Part shown: positions 1-10,629 of the stretch, piece after piece
Layout of the letters: each line of letters starts with the position of its first letter
How positions within the stretch are numbered: the first letter of the stretch is position 1
DNA from: Glebionis coronaria
Lineage: Eukaryota > Streptophyta > Magnoliopsida > Asterales > Asteraceae
Direction of reading: 5' to 3'
NCBI GenBank assembly: GCA_025667525.1
Contig: CM046882.1
Span: 548,898,630 to 548,962,629, forward strand
Length of the DNA stretch: 64,000 nt
Program-made: the position numbers and the translations under genes
Notes under the pieces: generated by a model
The model's database searches: none
Told to the model about the DNA's origin: nothing
Seen by the model: the letters and a program-made list of their open reading frames with translations, nothing else

Positions 1-364
1 TGTTTGATTTTGAACCATTTTTTTATAAATTTGAATTTTTGAAGACATATATTGTCTATGTATATAAATTTAGTGAAATACTTATCATTTTGCTAATTAA
101 TTCGATTAAATCATACACATTAAAGTAGAAAGATTTTAAGGTTATTATAATGTATGAAAATATGTATACATATAAATTAAGAAGATTTTTTATATTTATA
201 GGTTATATAATATTGCGATGTTACATAGATTTGCAAATACCTTTCACCATATATCATCACAATAGTATGAAATGGTTTATTATTGCTCAAATTATTTCAA
301 CTTAAAGCTATCGTCATTATCTATAAATACAACTATAAAACATTGCACTTGCAGAATTTTAGAT

Positions 365-404
365 TTAGAATACCCGCAGCCACAACGCGTGGGTACCATG
401 CTAG
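365..404 (+). mobile_element. Helitron-like 3' terminus
   Basis: A GC-rich hairpin (ACCCGC ... GCGTGGGT, about 372-394) is followed by GTACCATG and ends in CTAG at 401-404, with a T next. Plant Helitrons end in a short hairpin followed by CTRR and insert between A and T. The terminus closely resembles the one at 54344-54347 (both read GGGTACCATGCTAGTA). No TC-type 5' end could be assigned, so the element may begin before the window or be 5' truncated. Confidence 0.5.
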
Positions 405-730
405 TAAGTTTATAATTTGTTTACAACATGCCACTAATTTTTTGTTTGTGTTTTGTTTGAGATCCTACGGGTGTTATATCCCTTTTCTTGTATTCTTATA
501 TGATTCAATAATCATGTTCGTTCTTTTATTTTAGATAAACGTTTAATGCACCTCAATATATGAGACTTGTATAACCTTAGTTACTGAAATAAAAAAATAA
601 AAAAGAGATTAGAAAGTTAAAAAGTAGAATAAGTAATTAGTAAATGTATATGAAATGTTTTTGTATAACAAAATACTTTGTTTTTTTTTTACTTGAGAAA
701 TTACTAATACTTGAAGTCTTAAACTACTAA
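405..730. other. AT-rich intergenic DNA, nothing recognised
   Basis: No coding signal, RNA gene or terminal repeat was seen; the short ORFs here look like chance openings in AT-rich DNA. Confidence 0.5.
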
Positions 731-1274
731 GAGGATGTTTGGTAAAGTGAATGGAAAGGTAAAGAATGGAATCAGTAGCATTATTAGTGTTTGTTTGTGT
801 CATAGAATGAGAAAAGAGAATAAAAATGAATTCTCTTTCCATTTTATGGATTTTATAAAAAAAAAAGAGGAGAATGCTTGAGAAACAATTTTTAGGAGTG
901 TGCCTATTCCTCCGTTAAATTCATGGGGAATGCAACTTCAATTTGCAAAGGCCGGGTAAGAACCGCATCCACGTGCATGGCACATTTAACAAAAAAACAC
1001 ACAAGACTCAGTGAAACAATAAACTAATTTCTATATACCGATTGCAATTCTTCTTCACAAAACATAAACTTTTTATTAACCAAATTAAATGTTTTGTTAT
1101 GTAATTTAACCTGCTCTTGGTCTTCAATGTTGTTTGTTGCCATTATAAATGCTTCTCATTGCTGTTTTTGGGACTTCAAGTCAGATGAATTCTTTAATCG
1201 ATTTGACTTTTCTTTGTCATTTCATCCTTTACTGCATTTCCATTCTTTGTGATTCAAACGTACCAAACGTGCCC
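731..1274. mobile_element. PIF/Harbinger-like (Tourist-type) MITE
   Basis: The ends are imperfect inverted repeats: left GAGGATGTTTGGTA at 731-744 and right TACCAAACGTGCCC at 1261-1274 (11 of 14 match when inverted). TAA lies directly outside both ends (728-730 and 1275-1277), the three-base target duplication expected of PIF/Harbinger. There is no coding capacity. The TIR match is imperfect, so the class is an inference. Confidence 0.5.
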
Positions 1275-1277
1275 TAA

Positions 1278-1904
1278 GTGATTAAACTTTGACAAAGGTG
1301 AGGACCGGATGTAACAAGGGGCACAAGTGTCTTGCCGCACGGGCAGGAGACTAAGGTAGTAGGTGTGTTTGCCATGAAGTGATGGTGGAGTTTTTCGGGA
1401 CAGTAAGTAGGAGCATTTTGATATTAAATTATTGTTTGGTAGAGGAATCGCGAGCGTTTTGATTTATGTTGATCGTTTGTCAAGTAAATAGTAAGCGGTT
1501 ATTTTTTAAAAAGACTAATTTTCCAATGTTTATTAAGAAGTTGTGACAATGAGCAATATATTAGAACTTATTGCTACTGCTTATAGTTAATGTTCATTTC
1601 AACAAACACATCCTAGTCACCCGAGTCATACTGCCACCAGTCTAACTAATTAATTAAAGTAACCGAGCTTCAATTAAAATGGACTTACACAGACCACTTG
1701 GCCCATTTCACATTCTTGCAATTATCACCCATGCATTTTATTTCACATTCTTGCAATTATCATAACCTTATCAATATTATGCTTAAGATGAGTATGTTAG
1801 TAAAGGGGGAAATTGTCAAAATACACCAAATACTCATCGTAATGTAGTGTACGAAACTACCGAGTGTTCATGTAAATGGTGTGTGTTATGTTATCTTACA
1901 TATA
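1278..1904. other. Intergenic DNA, nothing recognised
   Basis: AT-rich sequence without a supportable gene or element. Confidence 0.45.
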
Positions 1905-1912
1905 GTTTTAAT

Positions 1913-2140
1913 CAGAGACGAAACTAGGACGAAATATAATCGGATGTACAAATTTTTTTAACCATAATATAACACATGTAAAAAATGAATTAACACGAAG
2001 GGTAGAAACACGTTCCGATTGACTGAGTGCATTTAAAATGGATTTTGAAAAAATCGATATTTCCTTCACAAATTAACACTACACAGAGAAATTTCATAGG
2101 GGTCACGGGCACCCGCGGGAACCCCCTATCTTCGTCCCTG
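1913..2140. mobile_element. hAT-type MITE with perfect 8-bp target duplication
   Basis: The 228-bp element starts CAGAGACGAA (1913-1922) and ends TTCGTCCCTG (2131-2140), which inverts to CAGGGACGAA. GTTTTAAT is repeated exactly on both sides (1905-1912 and 2141-2148), an 8-bp duplication diagnostic of hAT transposition. The interior is non-coding and includes a G/C-rich stretch near 2107-2125. It must have moved using a transposase from elsewhere. Confidence 0.85.
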
Positions 2141-2148
2141 GTTTTAAT

Positions 2149-2960
2149 ATAAGTCAGGTCAAGCCCATGGACGGAACCAGGGTGGGTCTCGAGACACTTA
2201 TGCATTTTTATTACGTAATGTTAAATTTGTTAAAAAACTTTTAACTTTGTTAGATTTACATGGTCCTTAAAAACATTGTTTGGAATATTGTTCAGTTTAT
2301 TATAAGTGTACATAGGCGTTTTGCCTCCTTGTTCCGTCTTTGGTCAAGCCCGAGTCTGCCGAAGCACAAACTTCGGCCTATATGCATAGAGCTCATTTTG
2401 AGTGCTCGACTTGCGGCAAAAGTGTAAGTAAAATGAACTGGGAGCAATGGCGTAGCTATATGGAGGCCTTATTTAGCCATAGACTACTCACTAAATTTTA
2501 TAATAATATATATTTTTATATGTATTTATATTACCCCTTCATGTTAGGTAAACATATACTCCGTATACTATTATTTTGGTTCATTTAACTACAATTTAAT
2601 CATCGAAAATCGAGTATAAATATATCATAATAGTCATATTTGCTCATGATTCGTCGTGTTTTTTAGCATGATTTTACATATTTAGATTACAATTATTCGT
2701 TAATTTACCGGGTGTTTGGAATATTATTAGAGTGGGGAACGGGAGCTATTGGCTTGGCTGTTAGTCTTTTGGCGCTATCATCTTGTTGGCGCCATACTCC
2801 TTGACTGGCGTTAAAGTGGCTCGCGTCAAAATCACCAGTCATCACCAATTATTTTTCCTTTTTTTTTGTAGTAATAAAAGTGGATATTTGTGGGTTCATT
2901 ATACTTTTTTGTTATTATTTTTTCTCGTACAAATCACTCTTTATAAATGTGATGCCAAAA
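2149..2960. other. Intergenic DNA, nothing firmly recognised
   Basis: AT-rich DNA with short chance ORFs; no domain, RNA gene or bounded repeat was identified. Confidence 0.4.
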
Positions 2961-2969
2961 GAATTCTGA

Positions 2970-3070
2970 TGTTAAAAACTCAGTTGGCCACCAAGGATAA
3001 CCTTGTAGAGGTTTTCTTAGAGAGGTCTCAAGTTCGAGTCTCACCAAAAACCTTCAGGGACCCGAATTAA
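2970..3070 (+). mobile_element. Possible tRNA-derived SINE
   Basis: An A-box-like ACTCAGTTGG (2978-2987) lies about 45 bp upstream of a good B-box match AGTTCGAGTC (3031-3040), the arrangement of a tRNA-type internal RNA polymerase III promoter. The surrounding sequence does not fold as a convincing tRNA, so a SINE head or tRNA pseudogene is more likely than a functional tRNA. Tail and target duplication were not identified. Confidence 0.35.
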
Positions 3071-3710
3071 ATAGAAACAAGAGTAGGTTTATCCCCTAAT
3101 GAAAAGGTTCGATACGTATATACTGTCCAATTAAATATCACTGTAAACTCGAATTATTAACTACTAACTCATTATTTAAATGACGACTTTAACATCACTT
3201 TCTAATATCAACCGCTTCCAGCTCTTTTAATATTTTTCATGTTATGTTCTTCCAAACAAGTTTTCTTTAACTTTATTCAATACGGAGAGAAAATAAGAAA
3301 TTATTTCAGACTCGTGATAAGGACATCTTGGTAACCCCTTCCCCAAGAAAACTTTCCTTCGTTGCTACTTTTACTCCACTAAAAATGTTACAGTTTTCAC
3401 CCCTCTTCTTTTTCATTTTGTAATATATAATCCCTAAATCACACGCTCTCTACACGTGTTCGGTAGTCTCTTTTGGTCCTACCAACTCATTTTTAAATTC
3501 TTACATCCGATCCAATAATTTGGTTTAAGCTTCTTGGTAATATACTTTTAAAAAACCGACACTCTTTATTTAAATGAATTGATGCTACAAGCCACCAAAA
3601 AAAATGATAAAAGACGATACTAATTGGAATCTAAATCTCTTCCAATCATTGACAATTTTGTTTAAGACATATTTTTGTTGACATATTGGAGATTGAAATG
3701 TTGTACACTC
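3071..3710. other. Intergenic DNA, nothing recognised
   Basis: AT-rich sequence up to the TAA duplication of the next transposon. Confidence 0.4.
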
Positions 3711-3713
3711 TAA

Positions 3714-5685
3714 GGCTACTCGCAACGGTGTTTTGATCGAGCTAGGGCAACCGTGTCGCACTCAGTCATGCCCGTTACGACGAATGAATCACTCAAACCG
3801 ATCGCCCTCATTCTTTCGTTACTACGACTGGTTTGAAAATGAAGAAAAGAAAAAAGAATAAAAGTTTCTAGCCGTTGTGTTTGAATTCAAAAAAAAAATA
3901 AATTTAAAATTGAAACCTTTTACCCTTATTAATACTCAACCATTTTAATCAATTTTTTTACACATTCAAATTCAAACTTCTAAATCAAACAATAACTATC
4001 CAACATGTCTAGTAAGAGAACCCCCAAAAACAAAACCGCGAAATCCCGAGTTCCTCAACAAACCGTTTCTTATGTGACGCCGGACGAGGCTTTTCGATTA
4101 TTTGACGTGTCACCTAACTTCCGGTTTAGACCCGCCGGATTTGAATGTCGTTCACCACAACCATCTCACCCAAACTATTTAAACCGTCCGTTCTATCCTC
4201 CACAAGTGATAACAACCAACAACATTTCTATGAATCTCCAACGAGTTTGTATCGCCCTACTATGGATTCTTCTACATATTCGCAACTTAATCTGTCGTAT
4301 TCTCCGATATCGTTTTGAGGTTGATGCAGATTTTGATGAATTGATGTATAATCAAGACTACTTTGGCGATCAATGTGCGGGTCAAGGTTCGGGTCAAGGT
4401 CCTAGTCAAGATCAGTCTATGGGTCAAGGTTTGGGACAGGGGTCCTATCACGGTGCGGTTAACCTTAACAAAGACGAGGAAGATATGTCACCGGTCAAAC
4501 CTAAGAAGCCCTCTAAACGTGCTTCAAAAGCCAAGCATGTTAAGTTGAATGAGCCGCCAAAAGAATGGACAACTGAGGAAGAGGTTGCGTTGTGCAAAGG
4601 TTGGTGTTATGTTTCCGAGAAAAGCAAGCAAGGAAACAGTCAAAAACAAAGGGTTTTTGGAGAAATGTATTAAAGTACTTTAAAGTCGAGACGGGTTCAA
4701 CTAGAGGGTACGCCGTGGTTGTGAGCAAATGGAAAAACAGGTTGCGTCCGAGAGTTTGTGCTTTTTGTGGTATCATGAATAACATTGAGCTTAGTGATGA
4801 TAGTGATGCCAATGAACTAACCTCATACCAAAAAGGTTGTGTTGAATACAAAGTGATATACAAACAACCTTTTACGTACTAGGCGGCGTGGAACGTGCTC
4901 AAAGATCACCTAAGTTGGCAAAGAGGTTGAGATATCAAAGTTTACAAAAAAAAAGTAACAAAAAATCCAAGACTTCTGAAACCACCTCTGGTTATGGGCA
5001 AGGTGGTTACGTAAATTTGAATGATTAATCAGAAGATGACGAGGAAGAGACTTAAGAATACCGGCCAATTAGTCGTGATCGAGCTAAAAAAAAGTCATCA
5101 ACATCGTTGTCAACAAGGAAATCTTCATTTGTTGATCTTGTAACCAACAAATAGGAAAAAATGAAAGACATTGGCTGGGAAAAAAAGAAGTAGCCACAAG
5201 ATTTATACTTTACCATCAAGCAACGGGAGTTGGATTTACAGGAGGCAGCTCAACGGGAAGCAGCGTCCTTGAAAAGAGAAAAGCTCGAATTAAAACGTCG
5301 AGCAATTGAACTTGCTGGAAAAAAAAGAAACAGGATAAAGACTTATATATTGTTCTACAACAGCGAAATCAACTCAATTTGCCTCTAGCCCACCAACAAG
5401 CCTTGCAACAAATGAAAGACGAAATCAAGGAAACTTATAATTTAAATTACTAGTATTAGATTTTAATTCTTATTGTAATGTTTTTTGTTTGAATTATTAT
5501 GTAATGTTTTTTTAATTATATGTTATGTTTTTTAAATAAATGTAATGTTTTTATTTTTTGAATAAAAGTTTTTTTTGAACTATGTCGCCTTGTTTGGAAA
5601 AATAGATCGTTGTAGGTCGTCGGAGAGAAAAAATTGATATGGCAAAAAAAATGGAGGTCACAATAAGTCGATGTTGCGAGTAGCC
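3714..5685 (+). mobile_element. Non-autonomous PIF/Harbinger element carrying only ORF1
   Basis: Perfect 13-bp terminal inverted repeats GGCTACTCGCAAC (3714-3726 and, inverted, 5673-5685) are flanked by TAA on both sides (3711-3713 and 5686-5688), the PIF/Harbinger signature. Of the two genes of an autonomous Harbinger, only the Myb/SANT-like ORF1 is seen (broken, 4005-5453). No DDE transposase is present, so mobility would need a transposase in trans. Confidence 0.9.
4005..5453 (+). pseudogene. Broken Harbinger ORF1 (Myb/SANT-like DNA-binding accessory protein)
   Basis: The best reading starts at ATG 4005 (MSSKRTPKNK) with a basic, Pro-rich N-terminus. It includes a GQGxGQG-type repeat (about 4378-4445), a basic KPKKPSKRASKAKH stretch and a Trp-rich WTTEEEVALCKGW segment (about 4567-4605) resembling the start of a Myb/SANT-like domain. 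The first frame stops at 4673. Similarity continues in another frame (FWRNVLKYFKVETGSTRGY, then AWNVLKDHLSW near 4885) and further on to a charged coiled-coil-like C-terminus (ELKRRAIEL ... QQALQQMKDEIKETYN) ending near 5453. At least one frameshift and several in-frame stops interrupt it. In this family ORF1 is thought to work with the DDE transposase in binding the ends. Confidence 0.7.
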
Positions 5686-6254
5686 TAAATTGTTATATAT
5701 CTGCTTTTTAATCTCTTCAATCGGAAACACGCATTACTTTCTACTTTGTGAAACAAATCATAAATATGTTCATATTGCTTTCTTTTAGGGGGTAATTCCA
5801 TATATCCCTAAATTAAACCTCATAATGCCACATGTATCCAATGAAAAACCACAAAAACATATATATCCAATTTAAATAACAATTTGCCATATTTACCCAA
5901 ATGACTAATTTAATCATTTTTAATATACATAAAAAATTTAAAAATAATATGTTAACTATAATACCCTTGTTAATAACTAGTGCTTTAGTTGCAGATTTGC
6001 ATGACCACGTTTAAAACGATCAAGGTTAATCAAAATATGAACTTTTTACGGTGCGTGATTATTCATCAAACTCATTCATTTTCAAAGTTAATTTTTCAAG
6101 TTTTTTCAATAGTTGTTTAATCTTCTCATGAGATTACATATGCAATAATCAAATATTAGAACTACTCATCCACATAACTAAATGAGGGTAAGGCACATGA
6201 GATCGAATATTACAACAATTTGCCCATTTGATTGAATAAGAGACATGACGATCG

Positions 6255-6394
6255 TGAAGAAACCAAAGACCGATGTGAGTCTCGTATTTATTGATAATCA
6301 TATGACAGGGGTACATAGGTATATATACAGACAATGACCAAGTAAAACCCTACAAGCTAATGGGCCGTGGGCCTATATGGGCTACATGTTAACA
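6255..6394 (-). repeat. 3' LTR of the Copia element (140 bp)
   Basis: On the plus strand it starts TGAAGAAACC and ends TGTTAACA. It is matched by 17822-17961 with about 95% identity by eye. It is unusually short for an element with full coding domains. Confidence 0.9.
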
Positions 6395-6412
6395 CCTCCC
6401 CTCAAACTCACA
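6395..6412 (-). other. Polypurine tract of the Copia element
   Basis: On the minus strand the sequence directly before the 3' LTR is TTTGAGGGGAGG, a typical plus-strand primer for reverse transcription. Confidence 0.7.
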
Positions 6413-7012
6413 ATGCTGCAGCGAGAAACATTGAGAGTTTGTCAGTTAGAAAACGAAAACGTGATCCAGAATGTGGCTTGGTAAATACATCTGCAATCTG
6501 TAAAGCAGATGGAACAAATGGTAAAGAGTAGTCCCAGCTTGAAGATGATGAGTAGTTCATGAAACACAGAGCTACGCGTAATCTGGATAACACTACGATT
6601 ATCACAATGTAACGGAGTAGAGTGGCTAATACAAACACCCATATCTTCAAGCAACCAACGTAACCATACAATCTCACTAGTAGTCACAATCATTGCACGA
6701 TACTTGGCTTCAGTAGAAGATTTAGAAAGTAAATCTTGTTTCTTACTCTTTCATGAAATAAGTGAATCACCTAGAGATATACAAAACCCGGTAGTTGACT
6801 TACGTGAAACAACATCACCAGCCCAATTAGAATCACAATAAGCACGCGGGTCCAAGGAAGATGTAGAAGGAAACAAAAGTGTTTGGAACAGAGTAACCCA
6901 AAGATACCTGAGAATATGCAAAACAGTAGCCCAATGAACCGTTGTGGGAGCAGAAACAAATTGGCTCATAATATGAACTACATAAGAAATATATGGACGT
7001 GTAATTGTAAGA
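6408..7012 (-). pseudogene. Copia RNase H segment, frameshifted
   Basis: Two overlapping frames read as the Copia RNase H region. The first contains RAYCDSNWAGDVVSRKSTTG, the substrate-side motif in which Asp is normally followed by ADWAG. The second continues VWLRWLLEDMGV and TPLHCDNRS, ending IADVFTKPHSGSRFRFL. The expected SWKSKKQ...STEAEYR stretch is damaged near 6710-6755. The segment is the continuation of the RT reading that stops at 14009, separated from it by the inserted element. A functional RNase H would remove the RNA strand during replication; this copy cannot. Confidence 0.8.
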
Positions 7013-7017
7013 TAAAC

Positions 7018-8604
7018 TAATATTTAGATTTTACTAGTTGAAAGTTCGTTTTCTCGGTGTCTTCTCGAATTGATTTCCGGTTAATTGTGTGAGATTAGTT
7101 GTTCTTGGTGAAACAAATATTTTTGGTTTTGGAAAAGTAAATGTGCAAGACTTAATAACAAAGGACGGGAAATTAAAATTAAAACAAGTTAAAATGAAAA
7201 TCGGTGCAATATTTAAAATGTTAAAAGTAAATTACGAGAATTTAAATGAAGTGAAATTAAAACTTAACGAAAAGTAAAATGACAATTAAATGAAAATGCA
7301 AATCGAAACTAAAATAGACTAAAAATAAGACGAGTGAAATGGCGGAAGAACAAACAAAACAAAATGTTCCGATCGGAATACATTCCGATCGGATGATCGG
7401 AATACAGAGAAAAGTTCCAATCGGAATGTTAACAGAACCTGAACAATCGGAATGTATGAAAAACGAGAACCAATCGGAATGAGCGAAACATGCATAATCG
7501 GAATAATTGGAAAATGAACAATCGGAATATACGAACACGTACCAATCGGAATAAAGCAAAAATCATACGATCGGAATAGCTAAAATTGATCCTAGATCGG
7601 AATGGCTAAACCCTTTTCCGATCTAATGATCGGAAAAAGGGTATTGGGGATGGTCGGAAAGTATACCAATCAGAAAAGGGAGTAAAACCCTTTCCTAGAT
7701 TTATGGAATTCGGTTATAAGCTAATGAAATAAGCTATTTTGACAAGCTTAACACCAAACTAAACCGAACCAAAAATTTACCGAATCAAATAAGCACTTAT
7801 TAACTTATCTAACTCGAAATCAAACAACTTTTTGGATCAAACAATAAAAACATAAACTTTTTAAGCACGAACACATAAATGAACAACACGGATCATAAGT
7901 AATTCGCACCAAAAGTAATCTTAAATCAAAGAAAAGAAGATGAGAGATTAAGACAAGAAAAGTAAAGATTAAAGATTAAAGAACAAATGAAGAAAACTTA
8001 CTTGAAAATTAAATAATTAAAAGTGCATAACATTTAATTAAAGTGAAAGAAATGGAATGACAAGAAATGAAAAATGGTGGAAGAGTGGTTTGTCAAGCCA
8101 CCAACAACTCTCAACAAATGAGGTTGGTTGGTATTTATAGGGAGATTAGGGAGGAGCTTAGGAAGCTTCCTCCCTCTTTCTTCTTTCTCTTAATTGCGCA
8201 CTTAGGTCCTTGATCTCTTTAATCTTTTGTTAGTCTTCTTAATACTTGGACTTTGTCTTGGGATTTCTTCAAACTCGTCTTGTATTTTCTTCATAAATAA
8301 GACTCGAGTTCTTCGGCTTTTTAGTAAACTTCCGTCTTTTGACTTTTTCTTCAATAAATCTTCAGAATTGGTCTTGGACTTCCGTTCTTTTTACACTTTT
8401 GCTCTTTCGACTTCATCTTTCGTCTTTTTCTTCGATAAAAGCTCGTGAATGCCGTGTTTTCTCCACTTTTCACCTTTTCGTCCTAAATTACAACAAAAAC
8501 ACAAACCACGCATAATTCCGACATAAATGACATAAAATACACGTTTTGGCTCGGTTATTATTGTAATTAAGTAGTAAAAAGGATGGGTGTTTTCACACCT
8601 ATCA
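7018..8604 (-). repeat. 3' LTR of the LARD-like element
   Basis: 1,587 bp. In minus-strand sense it runs from TGATAGGTGTGAAAACACCC to CTAAATATTA, so the 3' end is TTA instead of the usual CA. It contains a phased TCGGAAT array (7373-7603) and a TATA-like CTATAAATACC on the minus strand near 8134-8144. Several AAGCTTAT/ATAAGCT motifs occur near 7717-7800. Confidence 0.95.
7373..7603 (+). repeat. Ten TCGGAAT heptamers phased every 24-27 bp
   Basis: TCGGAAT starts at 7373, 7397, 7421, 7447, 7474, 7498, 7522, 7546, 7571 and 7597, so intervals are 24, 24, 26, 27, 24, 24, 24, 25 and 26. Bases between the heptamers are not conserved, so this is not an ordinary tandem repeat. An inverted ATTCCGA lies at 7382-7388 and a degenerate TCGGAAA at 7630. 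The other LTR has the same array 5,399 bp further on (12772-13002). Confidence 0.9.
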
Positions 8605-8622
8605 AATCCCCTACACTTATCC
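8605..8622 (-). other. Polypurine tract of the LARD-like element
   Basis: The minus-strand sequence directly before the 3' LTR is AAGTGTAGGGGATT. The same AAGTGTAGGGG core recurs three more times between 10229 and 10535. Confidence 0.7.
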
Positions 8623-10432
8623 ATTGCAATGTCCTCATGCAATGCATTAGTTACAAAGCAAGATTACATTTTCCATCATAATCAATCCACGTTGGCCTTT
8701 ATTAAAGAAATAGAAAATTATAAACATACAAAGTAAAGAAATCAAAAACATACCTTGGGTTTTGAAAATGTCGTGAATGATCATCATCCTCAAGTTTCAC
8801 GTTCCCCATACCAAGCTTAAGAACGAGATCATTGTTATTATAAGTTAGCAAACTATCACGAACTCATGTGGGCCAATTACTCACTTAGACTCCCTTATTC
8901 CTAGGGGTATCTCTTATGTTTTATTTTTGTCTTTGAATGATCACGAGGATGCATTGTTTGACTTATTTCGATAGTTATTTAGTCCGAAAATAAGGTGAAC
9001 GATTTAATCAATAGTTAGCTAAAGGACCAAATCTTTTAAAACTGCTTCTCGGGATATCAGAAAGTTCATATCTTGGCATAACTTGGTTCGCGATTTGAGA
9101 CCTTTCTCGGGCCGATATTTGGCAGCGACTTCATACTTCGAATCTTCGAGAGACGTTCTTGAAATTATGGTCTTCTCTTCATAATAGGAATTTCTTCACT
9201 TGAAATTTTTGAGAGATTCTTCATCTTTGGACCACGGCTTCTTCATTTTTCTCCAATCTCTATTTTGGACTTTGATATACAACGATCCGCCTCCTTTTAG
9301 GACTTGGATCTATTTATCCTCATACCTTGTTAGGGTCTTTTCGGATACACTTCTCCATGACTTATTGGGAGTTTTTGCTTTTCGTCGTGTGTCTCGATCC
9401 TTCATATTGATTTTCGATAAATGATTCTTCACATCACTTTTGGATCTTTAGCAATAAAACATAGCCCTCATGCCTTGTTAGGGCCTTTTCGGACTCGCCA
9501 ATCTTTGCGCCCCGCTTCATAAGTTATGCCTTGGCTATGAACTCTCGTCATTACCGAGCAACTTTTAAACGATCTGGGGCTAGAAGCTAAGTAACTTTTC
9601 AAATCGTACAACCTTACTTATTAGCAGATAATTTATTAAACAAGCGATGGGAGAATAGGCTCATAATTAACTCACATAAATTCACGAAAGAATACCGGAC
9701 TTATAATTGGCTCTATCATCTCTCGTTCTCCACAGTTTAAAATCTCAAGTAATGAGACTCGTGGATACTTAGCCTATTAAATCAAAGTTTTGGGTTTTCG
9801 AGTCGCCTATAGGATCTTGCAAATTCTTAGACTTTTTTCAAGTTTAGAAATCGCATTTTAAAGTTCCCTTGATAAACGACTCTCTAGGATCAATTATAGG
9901 AACTTGCGAAAAGTTCTTGATCTTAACCCGTGAGAGTTAAGACTTTCGCGTTTTATAGCTCCCTATATAAAAGCCTAGCAAAACTTGACTTAAATACGTT
10001 AAGGATACTAGCTAGAGTAAACTCGGGTTGAGTCAAAAGATTCACAACGTTTTGAAAATTAAAACCACTTATTAAACATTTATTCTAATAAGGAAAGAAA
10101 ATAACTAAACAAAGGGAAAAACTAATAGGCCAAAATAGATCAAAAATTTTGAAAAATGTCGAAAAATTTGATTTTCCGGTTAAAATGAGAACAAATACAA
10201 GGAAAAGACCACTTAACTTTGATAGAAGTCCCCCCTACACTTAATATAAACATTGTCCTCAATGTTTAAGCATGTGGAAGTAAACTCCCCTACACTTAGG
10301 ACATTGTGCACTTTGTTTAAATCTTGTTAAGGAAAAGACAACTAAAGAGATTCCTATTTTAATATTGAGAAAATATAAAATAGAGAATCGAAAAGAGTTT
10401 AGGATAGAACCGGGAAGAAGTAGAACACGGAA
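8605..10432 (-). other. Non-coding 3' part of the LARD-like core
   Basis: About 1.8 kb between the last ORF-like sequence and the 3' LTR shows no convincing ORF on either strand. It contains repeated near-copies of GCCTTGTTAGGG / CCTTGTTAGGGTCTTTTCGGA (for example about 9325 and 9473). It also holds two of the additional polypurine-like tracts (10229-10242 and 10285-10298). This is where the missing pol would be expected. Confidence 0.6.
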
Positions 10433-10555
10433 TCACGGTTCGTCAAAAGTCATCAAGAGTGTGTCTTTCAAGCGCAAATCCCTGCAATGATAAGAAAGAA
10501 AGCAAGAAACACCACGGGGCTCCCCCCTACACTTATTGTGAAAATAGATAGATAA

Positions 10556-10571
10556 TTGGGTTGCCTCCCAA
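10556..10571 (-). repeat. GGGAGGCAACCC inverted-repeat element
   Basis: TTGGGTTGCCTCCCAA forms a short hairpin, preceded on the minus strand by AAGCGCTTTT. From memory, this AGCGCTT...GGGAGGCAACCC combination occurs downstream of coding regions in Athila-type Gypsy elements, which supports that origin for this non-autonomous element. Confidence 0.55.
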
Positions 10572-10629
10572 AAAGCGCTTGTTTTTGTTAACCGAGTCAC
10601 GAGCCTGACTCGTCCCCGAATTAAATGGT

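Noticed and set aside
283..534. Short ORFs in 1-3700 as genes
   Set aside because: They lack any motif, lie in AT-rich DNA and overlap transposon ends or repeats.
2970..3070. Functional tRNA gene
   Set aside because: A- and B-box-like words are present, but no acceptable cloverleaf or 3' end could be drawn by eye.
7373..7603. TCGGAAT array as a CRISPR-like or simple satellite repeat
   Set aside because: The repeat is only seven bases, the spacing varies by three bases, and it is confined to an LTR.
7257..8448. ORFs within the LARD LTRs (100 and 73 codons)
   Set aside because: They reflect the TCGGAAT array and low-complexity LTR sequence; identical in both LTRs because the LTRs are identical, not because of coding constraint.
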